From contig CAJMLH010000018.1 in the NCBI GenBank assembly GCA_905214195.1, positions 1 to 35,276 of the forward strand: DNA of 35,276 bases, written 5' to 3'. A program made the position numbers and the translations under genes. The notes beneath the pieces are model-generated. The model was given only the letters and a program-made list of their open reading frames with translations. It was not told the DNA's origin and made no database searches. The stretch is from an uncultured bacterium (GTDB taxonomy: Bacteria; Bacillota; Clostridia; Peptostreptococcales; Anaerovoracaceae). Below are positions 25,421-32,806 of this stretch, in pieces (the first letter of the stretch is position 1; every line of letters starts with the position of its first letter).

Positions 25421-25448
25421 AATATATGTACAACGGACGAGAATATGC
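25421..25448 (-). promoter_or_regulatory. Candidate sigma-E promoter of the DacF-like gene
   Basis: On the minus strand GCATATT (25448-25442) and CATATATT (25428-25421) are 13 bases apart. They match the sigma-E consensus kmATATT and CATACAnT, with one mismatch in the -10. The site lies 37 bases before the preferred start codon. Confidence 0.4.
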
Positions 25449-25450
25449 AC

Positions 25451-25925
25451 TGAACACCCTTTAAGCAGATGAATATTTTGATTACATCGCTTTACAGTTC
25501 TTAGAATACCCCATAAGGGGATAAACCCTTTTCTTTGTCGTATTTTTTTGGAGGTTAGGAACTTCTAACTGTATCGCTGCTATGAACTATATGAACTGTT
25601 AACTGTACCCCATTGTGTGGCTCGTTAACTTAAATTTATGATTTTAAGCGAAATATCCAACAAATCAATGCCTGAGCCGGTCGAAGTTTGTCGTAAAATG
25701 TCGCCCATTGGCTGATTTTAAAATTATGTCGCAGCAGACCAATGTTTTTTTAAAATGTTGGCCTAATAGCTACAATCAGAAGAAATAGACAATATCGACA
25801 AAATTCGCCGTGCTAAAATACACTCCATGCCATAATTTTTTGGCCATACACAGCTCTTTCTCACCGACAGTCCAACAACTCACTTTCAAGAAGTATTTAA
25901 AATTTTTTTGCTTCAAAAAATACAG
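25451..25925. other. Intergenic region with hairpins and Spo0A-box-like sites
   Basis: I find no protein gene here. Visible structure on the plus strand: a promoter-like TTGATT-18-TAGAAT (25478-25507), a CCCC-ATAA-GGGG hairpin (about 25511-25522), GTTAG-GAACTT-CTAAC, and an inverted repeat CATTGG/CCAATG (25706-25711, 25739-25744) followed by TTTTTTT. Spo0A-box-like TTTGTCGTA (25687-25695, plus) and TTTGTCGAT (25794-25802, minus) also occur. A small RNA is possible but unproven. Confidence 0.3.
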
Positions 25926-25957
25926 ACTGCCGTTTCAAATATAAGAAACGGCAGTCC
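25910..25957 (-). terminator. Terminator of the deo/citrate synthase transcript
   Basis: A 12-bp perfect stem (GACTGCCGTTTC at 25925-25936 with GAAACGGCAGTC at 25945-25956) has an 8-base loop. On the minus strand it is followed by TGTATTTTTTG. It lies downstream of the alcohol dehydrogenase remnant and citrate synthase. Confidence 0.8.
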
Positions 25958-25978
25958 TTATCTTCTAACACTCAGGGT

Positions 25979-26117
25979 TCAATTATGGCTCTTGTTATCT
26001 TTCTATCTGCTGACATTTGCAGTGCATCGCCTATTTCCTCAAGAGTAAACTTTCTTTCCGAAAAATCCTTAAACGGATATTTATCCTGATATTTTGAATA
26101 AAAAACAAATTATATGT
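25979..26117 (-). pseudogene. C-terminal remnant of a zinc-type alcohol dehydrogenase
   Basis: The minus strand encodes about 44 codons ending in a TGA at 25981-25979. The peptide includes FTLEEIGDALQMSADRKI and then TRAIIEP, which matches the end of the zinc-dependent (threonine dehydrogenase-like) alcohol dehydrogenase family. There is no start codon, catalytic domain or Rossmann motif; an in-frame TAA lies just upstream of the fragment. It is the 3' stub of a deleted gene, still followed by the terminator that probably served it. Confidence 0.6.
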
Positions 26118-26162
26118 TATACTTGCACTAAAATCTTATATAATTATCCGCCCGCTTAAGAA

Positions 26163-27509
26163 CTATCTTTCTTCCCTTGGCATATATTCACGCTTGGAAA
26201 CGAGACTCTTATATGCAGGTCTTATTATCTTACTGTCAGTTATGAGCTCTTCCATTCTATGAGCGCTCCATCCTGCAATTCTTGCTACTGCAAAGAGAGG
26301 TGTATACATTTCTCTTGGAATTTCCAGCATATCATATACGAATCCGCTGTAGAAGTCCACATTAGGACTTACACCCTTGAATATCTTTCTCTCTCCGGCA
26401 ATTATCTTAGGAGCCATTTCTTCAATATTGTTGTAAAGAGCCATGTCTTCATCACGACCCTTTGCTTTGGCGAGTTTTTCGACAAATCCCTTGAAAACCT
26501 TTTCTCTTGGGTCGGAAAGTGAGTACACGGCATGACCCATACCGTATATCAGACCTTTTTTGTCAAATGCTTCTTTATTCAAAATCTTATCGAGATAATA
26601 TCCTACCTCTTCTTTATCATAATAATCCGATACATGACTTCTTATATCATCCATCATATTCATTACCATGAGGTTTGCCCCGCCGTGCTTTTTGCCTTTG
26701 AGCGAGGACATTGCAGCTGCTATTGCAGAATATGTGTCCGAACCGGCCGAAGTTACTACCCTTGTAGTAAATGTAGAGTTATTTCCGCCGCCATGCTCCA
26801 TATGAAGAAGCAATGCTATATCAAGAACCTGTGCTTCAAGTTCTGTAAACTTCATATCAGGTCTAAGCATCTGAAGCAAGTTTTCTGCAAGAGACATATT
26901 AGGCTTAGGTCTATGTATGTACATGCTTCCGTCATTGTCATAATGATTGTGTGCATGATAAGCATAAACGGCCAACATAGGGAAAAGTCCTATAAGCTGT
27001 AAGCACTGGCGCAGAACATTGTCAAGCTCAAGATTGTCTCTCTGAGGATCGTAAGAAGCCAGAGTCAATATACTTCTTGTCATCGAGTTCATTATATCAG
27101 GGCTTGGTGCTTTCATAATAACTTCTCTTGTAAAATTTTTAGGCAGTTTCATGCATTGAAAAAGAATGTTGTCGAATTCAGAAAGTTGCTGTGCTGTAGG
27201 CAGCTCCCCAAACAACAAAAGATACGCTCCTTCTTCAAATATATACTTCTTACCCATACTGCCCTCTACCATTTTAGTTACATCATAACCACGATAAAGC
27301 AGTTCTCCATCACATGGAACTTGTTTCCCATCTACATTCTTAAAACCTGTTACATGTGAAATGTTGGTAAGTCCTGTGAGTACTCCGTGTCCATCCAGGT
27401 CTCTCAAACCCTTTTTTACTCCAAACTCCTTAAAAAGTTCGGTATTTATTTTATCATTTTTAACGCATAAGTTTTCTTTTTCCTTTGCATATTCTGTAAC
27501 TATGCTCAT
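26163..27509 (-). CDS. Citrate synthase (citrate/2-methylcitrate synthase family)
   Basis: The enzyme condenses acetyl-CoA with oxaloacetate to citrate, or propionyl-CoA in methylcitrate synthases. The 448-residue protein has the active-site segments of the family: HMEHGGGNNSTF (first histidine), GMGHAVYSLSDPR (second histidine) and NVDFYSGFVYDML (catalytic aspartate). The conserved GLRDLDGHGVLTGLT and LLYRGYD are near the N-terminus. It is longer than many bacterial enzymes but similar to other clostridial ones. It follows pdp by 13 bases with GGGGG at the ribosome-binding site, so it is probably part of the nucleoside catabolic transcript, an odd context. Sequence alone cannot separate citrate from methylcitrate specificity. 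Confidence 0.9.
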   Translation of the reverse strand: MSIVTEYAKEKENLCVKNDKINTELFKEFGVKKGLRDLDGHGVLTGLTNISHVTGFKNVDGKQVPCDGELLYRGYDVTKMVEGSMGKKYIFEEGAYLLLFGELPTAQQLSEFDNILFQCMKLPKNFTREVIMKAPSPDIMNSMTRSILTLASYDPQRDNLELDNVLRQCLQLIGLFPMLAVYAYHAHNHYDNDGSMYIHRPKPNMSLAENLLQMLRPDMKFTELEAQVLDIALLLHMEHGGGNNSTFTTRVVTSAGSDTYSAIAAAMSSLKGKKHGGANLMVMNMMDDIRSHVSDYYDKEEVGYYLDKILNKEAFDKKGLIYGMGHAVYSLSDPREKVFKGFVEKLAKAKGRDEDMALYNNIEEMAPKIIAGERKIFKGVSPNVDFYSGFVYDMLEIPREMYTPLFAVARIAGWSAHRMEELITDSKIIRPAYKSLVSKREYMPREER

Positions 27510-27522
27510 TTTCTTTTCCCCC

Positions 27523-28830
27523 TTATAACCCTATTATTTCTTTTATAAGAACCGGCGGCTCAACCGGCGCCGTACCTATTGAAAAGGCTTTGCTCGCTTC
27601 TTTCAAGGCATTTTCTATCTTGTTTTCATCATTGCCGTAAAATTCTGCAAGCACATCTCCCTTATTAACTTTGTCTCCTACTTTTTTGCATATATAAATT
27701 CCTGCAGACAAATCAAGGTCATCTTCCTTGGTAGCTCTTCCTGCCCCTGTATGTTGAGATGCAAGCCCTATTCTCTTCGCTTCGATTCTCTCTACATATC
27801 CGTCATTTGGGGCTTTAAGCTCTCTTTTAACAGAATGCTGAGGGAATAGTGAGTAATCCTCTGTAACATCAGGATTGCCTCCCTGTGCCTTTATAAACTC
27901 TCTCAGCTTTTTAAGACCTCTTCCATCTTTAAGCACCTCTGATGTCATTTCCATACCGGCCTCAGGAGTATCTGCCTTTCCTCCAAGATATACCATTATT
28001 CCGCTTAATTTACAGGCTAATTCCGTTATATCTCTCGGACCTTTTCCCTTAAGGGTTTCTATCGCTTCAATTACTTCTATACTGTTGCCTACCGCTCTTC
28101 CCAATGGCTGACCCATCTCAGTTATAGCCGCAACTGTTCTGCGGCCTGCGTTATTTCCTATCTTAACCATTAGATTTGCAAGAATTGATGCATCTTTATG
28201 ATTTTCCATAAAGGCGCCGTCTCCCACTTTCACATCTAAGACTATCGCATCGCTTCCGGCTGCTAACTTCTTGCTCATTATACTTGAAGCGATGAGACCG
28301 AAATTGTCCACAGTAGCCGTTACATCACGCAGTGCATATATTTTTTTGTCTGCCGGAGTCAAGTGTCCTGTCTGACCTATTACCGAAATTCCTATATCGT
28401 TTACTTGCGATAAGAATTCTTCAGCACTTAACGAAGTTCTAAATCCGGGAATCGACTCCATCTTATCAACTGTTCCGCCCGTAAAGCCCAGACCTCTTCC
28501 GCTCATTTTAGCTATAGGAACTCCACATGCGGCTGCAAGGGGCGCTACCACAAGGGTTGTCTTATCCCCGACCCCTCCGGTTGAATGTTTGTCAACCTTT
28601 ATTCCGGATATGGTTGACAAGTCTATGGTGTCTCCGGAATATCTCATGGCATCAGTAAGTGCAAAGGTTTCTTCTTCATCAAGTCCCTGAAAGTAAATTG
28701 CCATGAGAAGAGCTGATGCCTGATAGTCAGGTATAATTCCTGACACATAACCATCTGTGAACCATTTTATTTCTTCGGCAGATAATTTCAGGCCATCCTT
28801 TTTCTTCTGAATAATTTCTACCATATTCAT
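27523..28830 (-). CDS. pdp: Pyrimidine-nucleoside phosphorylase
   Basis: Pdp splits uridine, thymidine or deoxyuridine with phosphate into base and (deoxy)ribose 1-phosphate. The 435-residue protein shows the family signature SGRGLGFTGGTVDKMESIPG (about 115-134) and KVDKHSTGGVGDKTTL in the phosphate-binding region, with the helical N-terminal domain and C-terminal alpha/beta domain of the thymidine phosphorylase family. Its ATG overlaps the deoB stop by one base (TAATG). With DeoB it forms a complete route from pyrimidine nucleosides to pentose 5-phosphate. Confidence 0.93.
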   Translation of the reverse strand: MNMVEIIQKKKDGLKLSAEEIKWFTDGYVSGIIPDYQASALLMAIYFQGLDEEETFALTDAMRYSGDTIDLSTISGIKVDKHSTGGVGDKTTLVVAPLAAACGVPIAKMSGRGLGFTGGTVDKMESIPGFRTSLSAEEFLSQVNDIGISVIGQTGHLTPADKKIYALRDVTATVDNFGLIASSIMSKKLAAGSDAIVLDVKVGDGAFMENHKDASILANLMVKIGNNAGRRTVAAITEMGQPLGRAVGNSIEVIEAIETLKGKGPRDITELACKLSGIMVYLGGKADTPEAGMEMTSEVLKDGRGLKKLREFIKAQGGNPDVTEDYSLFPQHSVKRELKAPNDGYVERIEAKRIGLASQHTGAGRATKEDDLDLSAGIYICKKVGDKVNKGDVLAEFYGNDENKIENALKEASKAFSIGTAPVEPPVLIKEIIGL

Positions 28831-29999
28831 TACAAAATCACCTCTTTAAAGCTTTCGCCTATCTTTGTAGGCTCTGCCCCCAATATATCTGCTACTGTTG
28901 CTCCTATATCTGCAAATGTTTTTCTTATTCCAAGATTAACTCCTGCCTTAACTTTTTTTCCGTAAACCAACAACGGAACATATTCCCTTGTGTGATCGAA
29001 TCCGCTGTGAACAGGGTCGTTACCATGATCTGCACATATCATAAGCACATCTTCATCTGAAAGGGCTTCCATGATTTCCGGGAGTCTTTCATCAAATTCT
29101 TCGATTGCCTTGCCATAGCCTTTGGCATCTCTTCTGTGACCGTACTGGGAGTCAAAGTCAACAAGGTTTGTAAATACAAATCCGTCGAAGTCCATACCTA
29201 TGGCTTCTATAGTCTTATCTACTCCATCCATGTTATTATCGGTGTGGACTGCCTCAGTAACGCCTTTTCCGTTAAATATATCGCTTATCTTTCCTACGGC
29301 ATATACTGTTTTTCCGGCAGCTTTTACTTTATCCAACACTGTATCTTCTGTCGGCGAAACTGCATAGTCTTTACGCTGCGAAGTTCTCGTGCGCTTTCCG
29401 TCTTTTATTACATACGGCCTTGCAATTACCCTGCCGCAAGCCACATCGCCTATCAGCAATCCACGAGCTTTAAGACATATATCATAAAGTTCCTCAATAG
29501 GAATTACATCCGTGTTGGCGGCGATTTGAAATACGCTGTCGGCAGAAGTATATACTATAGGCTTTCCGGTCGCCTCATGTTCAGGCCCAAGCTGTTCTAT
29601 AATTTCAGTTCCCGAAGCCGGATAATTTCCAAGAACCTCTCTTCCTATGGCCTTTTCAAAATCCTTTATGAACTTATCGGGAAATCCGTCAGGATAAGTT
29701 TTAAACGGAGTATCTGTGTATATACCCGCTATTTCCCAATGACCTGTTATAGTGTCTTTTCCCTTTGAAATCTCAGCCATCTTTCCGAAAGCTCCCTCAG
29801 GTCTTGCAGAAGCAATATCATTCCACAAAACTCCTTCTATATTTCCTATGCCAAGCTTTTTAAGATTGGGAATGTTTAAGTTTTTATTTTCTTCAAGAAT
29901 ATGTCCAAGAGTATTAGCTCCCTCATCTCCGTATCCTGCTGCATCAGGAAGAGCTCCCACTCCCATGCTGTCTGTAACTATCAATACAACTTTACTCAT
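28830..29999 (-). CDS. deoB: Phosphopentomutase
   Basis: DeoB converts (deoxy)ribose 1-phosphate to the 5-phosphate. The 389-residue protein has the alkaline phosphatase-superfamily metal motifs: VTDSMGVGALPDA at the N-terminus, KDTITGHWE (with the conserved threonine that is phosphorylated), and MICADHGNDP and DHTREYVP near the C-terminus. It overlaps the preceding metallophosphoesterase gene by 4 bases and shares one base with pdp, so the three are translationally coupled. Confidence 0.95.
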   Translation of the reverse strand: MSKVVLIVTDSMGVGALPDAAGYGDEGANTLGHILEENKNLNIPNLKKLGIGNIEGVLWNDIASARPEGAFGKMAEISKGKDTITGHWEIAGIYTDTPFKTYPDGFPDKFIKDFEKAIGREVLGNYPASGTEIIEQLGPEHEATGKPIVYTSADSVFQIAANTDVIPIEELYDICLKARGLLIGDVACGRVIARPYVIKDGKRTRTSQRKDYAVSPTEDTVLDKVKAAGKTVYAVGKISDIFNGKGVTEAVHTDNNMDGVDKTIEAIGMDFDGFVFTNLVDFDSQYGHRRDAKGYGKAIEEFDERLPEIMEALSDEDVLMICADHGNDPVHSGFDHTREYVPLLVYGKKVKAGVNLGIRKTFADIGATVADILGAEPTKIGESFKEVIL

Positions 30000-30721
30000 A
30001 TTACTACCTCCTTTGGACGAGCATTCAAATAATCAAGCGATACAAGTTCGTACCGCACACTGTTTAATATCCCCTGAAGCCCGTTTTTAAATGCATCTGT
30101 ACCATGAAGATGCCCATATACACATGTTTTTACATTATAATTACTCATAAGCTCAGTAAATCCCGAACTCTGCTTATTATCGTTTGTCGGCGGAAAGTGG
30201 AGAACTCCGATTATTGCATCGGTCTCTCTACTTGCACCATCTTTCAGAGACATTTCAAGTCTCATCAGCTCACGCTTATAAATTCTCTCATCATCTTCCG
30301 AGAATCCCTCACTGCCGGGACATGTCCATCCACGGCTCCCGCATATCGCAACACTTTTTTCACCTTGTTCACCACAATAAGAAACCACCGCATTGTTCTG
30401 AACAAATATCAACTTATCATCGCCGTAAAGCCTGTTCAGTTTCCCCGCCGACTGCCACCACAAATCGTGGTTTCCTTTGAAAATAAGCTTCCTGCCCGGC
30501 AATGACCGTATCCATTCAAAGTCGCTTGCCGCCTCTTCAAGGCGAAGTCCCCACGAGATATCACCGCATACGATTACTGTATCTTCTTCTTTAACGGTTT
30601 CAATCCAATTCTTACGAAGCCTGTCAGCATGATCCTGCCACATCTGTCCGAATATGTCCATAGGCTTTTGTACCCTTTTGTCAAAAGAAAGGTGCAAATC
30701 CCCTATCGCAAATATTTTCAT
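29996..30721 (-). CDS. Calcineurin-like metallophosphoesterase
   Basis: The 241-residue cytoplasmic protein has the full set of metallophosphoesterase motifs: GDLHLS near residue 7, GDISWG, GNHDLWW, and HFPP and GHLHG late in the chain. The substrate is unknown. An ATGA overlap links it to deoB downstream. Its ATG also overlaps, as ATGA, the end of a 20-codon open frame that continues from rmuC after the rmuC stop. The ribosome-binding site is weak (AGG), which fits coupled translation. Confidence 0.88.
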   Translation of the reverse strand: MKIFAIGDLHLSFDKRVQKPMDIFGQMWQDHADRLRKNWIETVKEEDTVIVCGDISWGLRLEEAASDFEWIRSLPGRKLIFKGNHDLWWQSAGKLNRLYGDDKLIFVQNNAVVSYCGEQGEKSVAICGSRGWTCPGSEGFSEDDERIYKRELMRLEMSLKDGASRETDAIIGVLHFPPTNDNKQSSGFTELMSNYNVKTCVYGHLHGTDAFKNGLQGILNSVRYELVSLDYLNARPKEVVI

Positions 30722-30780
30722 AATTTTACCTGTATTTTCATAGTCATGTCAAGCTGCTTGCCCTGTTCTTTCACAGCTTC
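30718..30780 (-). pseudogene. Possible severed C-terminal tail of rmuC
   Basis: In the rmuC frame, 20 sense codons follow the TAA at 30783-30781. They encode a charged, helix-like peptide (EAVKEQGKQLDMTMK and onward) and end in TGA at 30720-30718. That TGA forms an ATGA overlap with the metallophosphoesterase start, the same junction used elsewhere in this operon. One base change could have created the TAA. Confidence 0.4.
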
Positions 30781-32019
30781 TTATTCTGTATCAGAGTCTA
30801 TATCAAGAAGTTCCCCGGAAACAGACTCCGGTAGTTCAGTAACTTTTTTAAGCTTGCTGATTATTTTGTTTGTTCTTGTTCCTATTAGTTTATCTAACTC
30901 GTCACCTGCTTGAGTGAGCCTCTTCTGGGTTGCTTCAAGAACTTCTCCGAACTTTGAAAATTCTGTTTTTACTGCACTTAGTATGTTCCAAACCTCACCG
31001 GAATGTTTCTGAATTGCAAGAGTTCTGAACCCCATCTGTAAGCTGTTAAGCAATGCCGCCATTGTAGTAGGTCCTGCAATATTAACCTTGTAATCTCTTT
31101 GAAGTTCTTCTAAAAGTCCTCTTCTGACCACTTCGGCATAAAGACCTTCAAACGGCAGGAACATAATAGCAAAGTCTGTAGTTTTCGGAGGTTCGATATA
31201 TTTGTTTTTTATATCTTTTGCCTCGCTTTTTATAACTTTCTCAAGACTCTTCCCGGCTTCTTCTATCAATGCCGTATCTCCTGTTTCATATGCATCCATC
31301 AATTTGCTGTAAGCATCTCCCGGAAATTTAGCGTCTATCGGAAGCCATACTTCTCCGTTGTCATTTCCGGGAAGTCTGACTGCAAATTCAACTCTTTCTC
31401 CGCCACTGCCCTTTACATTTACATTTTCGGCATATTGATCAGGTGTAAGTATCTGCTCAAGAATAGCGCCAAGCTGTACTTCTCCCAAAATTCCTCTCGT
31501 CTTAACATTGGTAAGAACTTTCTTTAGATCACCCACACCGGCGGCAAGATTCTGCATTTCTCCAAGACCTTTGTATACAGCCTCAAGCCTCTCGCTGACC
31601 AGTTTAAAGGACTGGGTTATTCTGTCGTCTAAAGTTTTTTGAAGTTTTTCATCAACGGTATTTCTCATCTGCTCAAGCTGCTTGTTGTTGTCCTTGGTCA
31701 AATCGGAAATCCGCTCTTCCATAGTCTTTCTTATATTTTCCAGCTTTTGCTCGTTTTCTACGGCCATGTTGGAAAATCTATGATTAAGGTCTGCCAGCCT
31801 TTTGTCCATTGCGTCGGCTGTATCTCTTTGGTTCTGTGAAATTATATCACTGAAATTTTTAAGTGAATTCTGGACATCCAAGGCAGTCGTTCTGTCATTT
31901 TTGCCCATTTCACCTATTTTTCTGTTCAGTTCCCTATTGCTCACCAAAAGCATTATAATGCATATTGCCGAAACAACAGAAATTATTATAAGCATATATA
32001 TAAATACCGGTTCTGTCAT
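30781..32019 (-). CDS. rmuC: DNA recombination protein RmuC
   Basis: RmuC family proteins have an N-terminal membrane segment (about 6-27), a long coiled coil (about 30-140) and a nuclease-like RmuC domain. All are visible; the domain includes RGILGEVQLGAILEQIL, VEFAVRLPG, PIDAKFPGDAY and FLPFEGLYAEVV. The exact role, probably limiting recombination or DNA inversion, is not settled. The protein is 412 residues. Directly after the TAA stop the same frame stays open for 20 codons and ends in a TGA overlapping the next gene's ATG, suggesting the stop is a recent truncation. It is the first gene of the transcript leading to deoB-pdp. Confidence 0.9.
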   Translation of the reverse strand: MTEPVFIYMLIIISVVSAICIIMLLVSNRELNRKIGEMGKNDRTTALDVQNSLKNFSDIISQNQRDTADAMDKRLADLNHRFSNMAVENEQKLENIRKTMEERISDLTKDNNKQLEQMRNTVDEKLQKTLDDRITQSFKLVSERLEAVYKGLGEMQNLAAGVGDLKKVLTNVKTRGILGEVQLGAILEQILTPDQYAENVNVKGSGGERVEFAVRLPGNDNGEVWLPIDAKFPGDAYSKLMDAYETGDTALIEEAGKSLEKVIKSEAKDIKNKYIEPPKTTDFAIMFLPFEGLYAEVVRRGLLEELQRDYKVNIAGPTTMAALLNSLQMGFRTLAIQKHSGEVWNILSAVKTEFSKFGEVLEATQKRLTQAGDELDKLIGTRTNKIISKLKKVTELPESVSGELLDIDSDTE

Positions 32020-32085
32020 TTTCCCTCTTTTCCCCTTTTCTAAACAGTTTTGTTTCTTAAGAATATTGAAATATATAATAGGAAT

Positions 32086-32114
32086 ATTTTATCATACCTT
32101 TTGTTTTTTAACAA
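32086..32114 (-). promoter_or_regulatory. Sigma-A promoter of the rmuC-deo transcript
   Basis: On the minus strand TTGTTA (32114-32109) and TAAAAT (32091-32086) are 17 bases apart, with TGA before the -10. It is about 67 bases upstream of rmuC. Confidence 0.7.
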
Positions 32115-32309
32115 CTGTTTCAAATGTGGTTAAAAGTGCGGATTTTGTAGTTAAACTTTACATCAGTTATATGTAGTTTTTATGATAAATACATGGTGAG
32201 CCTATGGCATTGAATATGCAGGTAATTTACACTTTCAAATGCCTGTAAAACGAGTCCTGTACAGTCGTGCCCGGCTTAGGGGATAAGATATTATAATACA
32301 AAAACCATC

Positions 32310-32338
32310 TTGCGAAGCACCTCGTCCTGTGGTATAGT
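32310..32338 (+). promoter_or_regulatory. Promoter in front of the truncated tRNA-Ser
   Basis: TTGCGA (32310-32315) and TATAGT (32333-32338) are 17 bases apart, with TGG before the -10. The tRNA-like sequence starts 12 bases after the -10. The 150 bases to the left, back to the rmuC promoter, hold nothing I recognise. Confidence 0.6.
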
Positions 32339-32349
32339 ATTAAGGTCAT

Positions 32350-32416
32350 GGAGACGTATCGAAGTGGTCATAACGGGGCGCACTCGAAAACGAATGACCT
32401 TTTTGGAAGCTCACCT
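32350..32416 (+). pseudogene. Truncated tRNA-Ser gene
   Basis: The sequence starts like a tRNA-Ser (GGAGACG, then a 22-base stretch at 32356-32377 identical to the intact tRNA-Ser downstream) and keeps an anticodon loop CTCGAAA. The anticodon stem does not pair on its 3' side, and no T arm or matching acceptor 3' strand follows. The acceptor strand differs from that of the intact copy, so this was a distinct gene. It is broken near the anticodon loop. Confidence 0.6.
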
Positions 32417-32474
32417 CTGAAAAACCTTGATTTTACGGGGCTTTTCAGCTATCATTGAAAAGTAAATATCCCTT

Positions 32475-32497
32475 AGTTCTCTCCATCAGTTCTCTCC
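32475..32497. repeat. AGTTCTCTCC repeat pair, left of tRNA-Ser
   Basis: Two exact copies of AGTTCTCTCC start at 32475 and 32488 (13 bases apart). The same 10-mer occurs twice on the other side of the tRNA. They look like binding sites, possibly for the integrase arm domain. Confidence 0.55.
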
Positions 32498-32541
32498 TTT
32501 TTCCGAGGTGTTTTTGAGGGCTGATGTGAAGATAAATACAC

Positions 32542-32630
32542 GGAGTGGTATCGAAGTGGTCATAACGGGACTGACTCGAAATCAGTTGTACCTTCGGGTA
32601 CCGTGGGTTCGAATCCCACCCACTCCGCCA
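32542..32630 (+). tRNA. tRNA-Ser(CGA)
   Basis: An intact serine tRNA. The acceptor stem GGAGTGG (32542-32548) pairs with CCACTCC, followed by discriminator G and an encoded CCA (32628-32630). The anticodon stem ACTGA/TCAGT holds loop CTCGAAA with anticodon CGA at 32577-32579. A long variable arm (GTACC-TTCG-GGTAC), typical of serine tRNAs, and a T arm GTGGG-TTCGAAT-CCCAC follow. No clear promoter directly precedes it. Its 3' end is the likely attachment site of the element on its right. Confidence 0.95.
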
Positions 32631-32641
32631 GAAAACTCAGT

Positions 32642-32680
32642 CTGCAAGCGGTTTTTGCCGTTTGCAGGCTTTTTCTTTTT
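32642..32680 (+). terminator. Terminator of tRNA-Ser
   Basis: A 10-bp stem (CTGCAAGCGG at 32642-32651 with CCGTTTGCAG at 32658-32667, one G-T pair) is followed by a T-rich run. Confidence 0.85.
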
Positions 32681-32705
32681 TCTGCACCTTTGGGATTTTT
32701 CCGTA

Positions 32706-32736
32706 AGTTCTCTCCTGAAAATCGGTAGTTCTCTCC
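32706..32736. repeat. AGTTCTCTCC repeat pair, right of tRNA-Ser
   Basis: Two exact copies of AGTTCTCTCC start at 32706 and 32727 (21 bases apart, two helical turns), between the tRNA terminator and the end of the integrase gene. The position fits arm-type sites just inside the element. Confidence 0.55.
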
Positions 32737-32806
32737 TAAATTTTCTGAGATTTGAACTCTGGATATGTAGTTGGCGTATCCTTAGTAAAGCGATACGCCG
32801 CAGAAG

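Noticed and set aside
30723..30751. TTGACA-18-TAAAAT promoter-like pair before the metallophosphoesterase gene
   Set aside because: The -10 lies only 1 base before the ATG, so the transcript would start inside the gene; it also falls in the open frame continuing rmuC.
32160..32309. Possible SRP or 6S RNA left of the tRNA-Ser region
   Set aside because: I could not find the conserved SRP core or a long closing helix; nothing supports an RNA gene.
32417..32450. CTGAAAA/TTTTCAG inverted repeat as a terminator for the truncated tRNA
   Set aside because: The stem is short and A/T-rich with a long loop and no T run after it; it may be an element-end structure but cannot be assigned.
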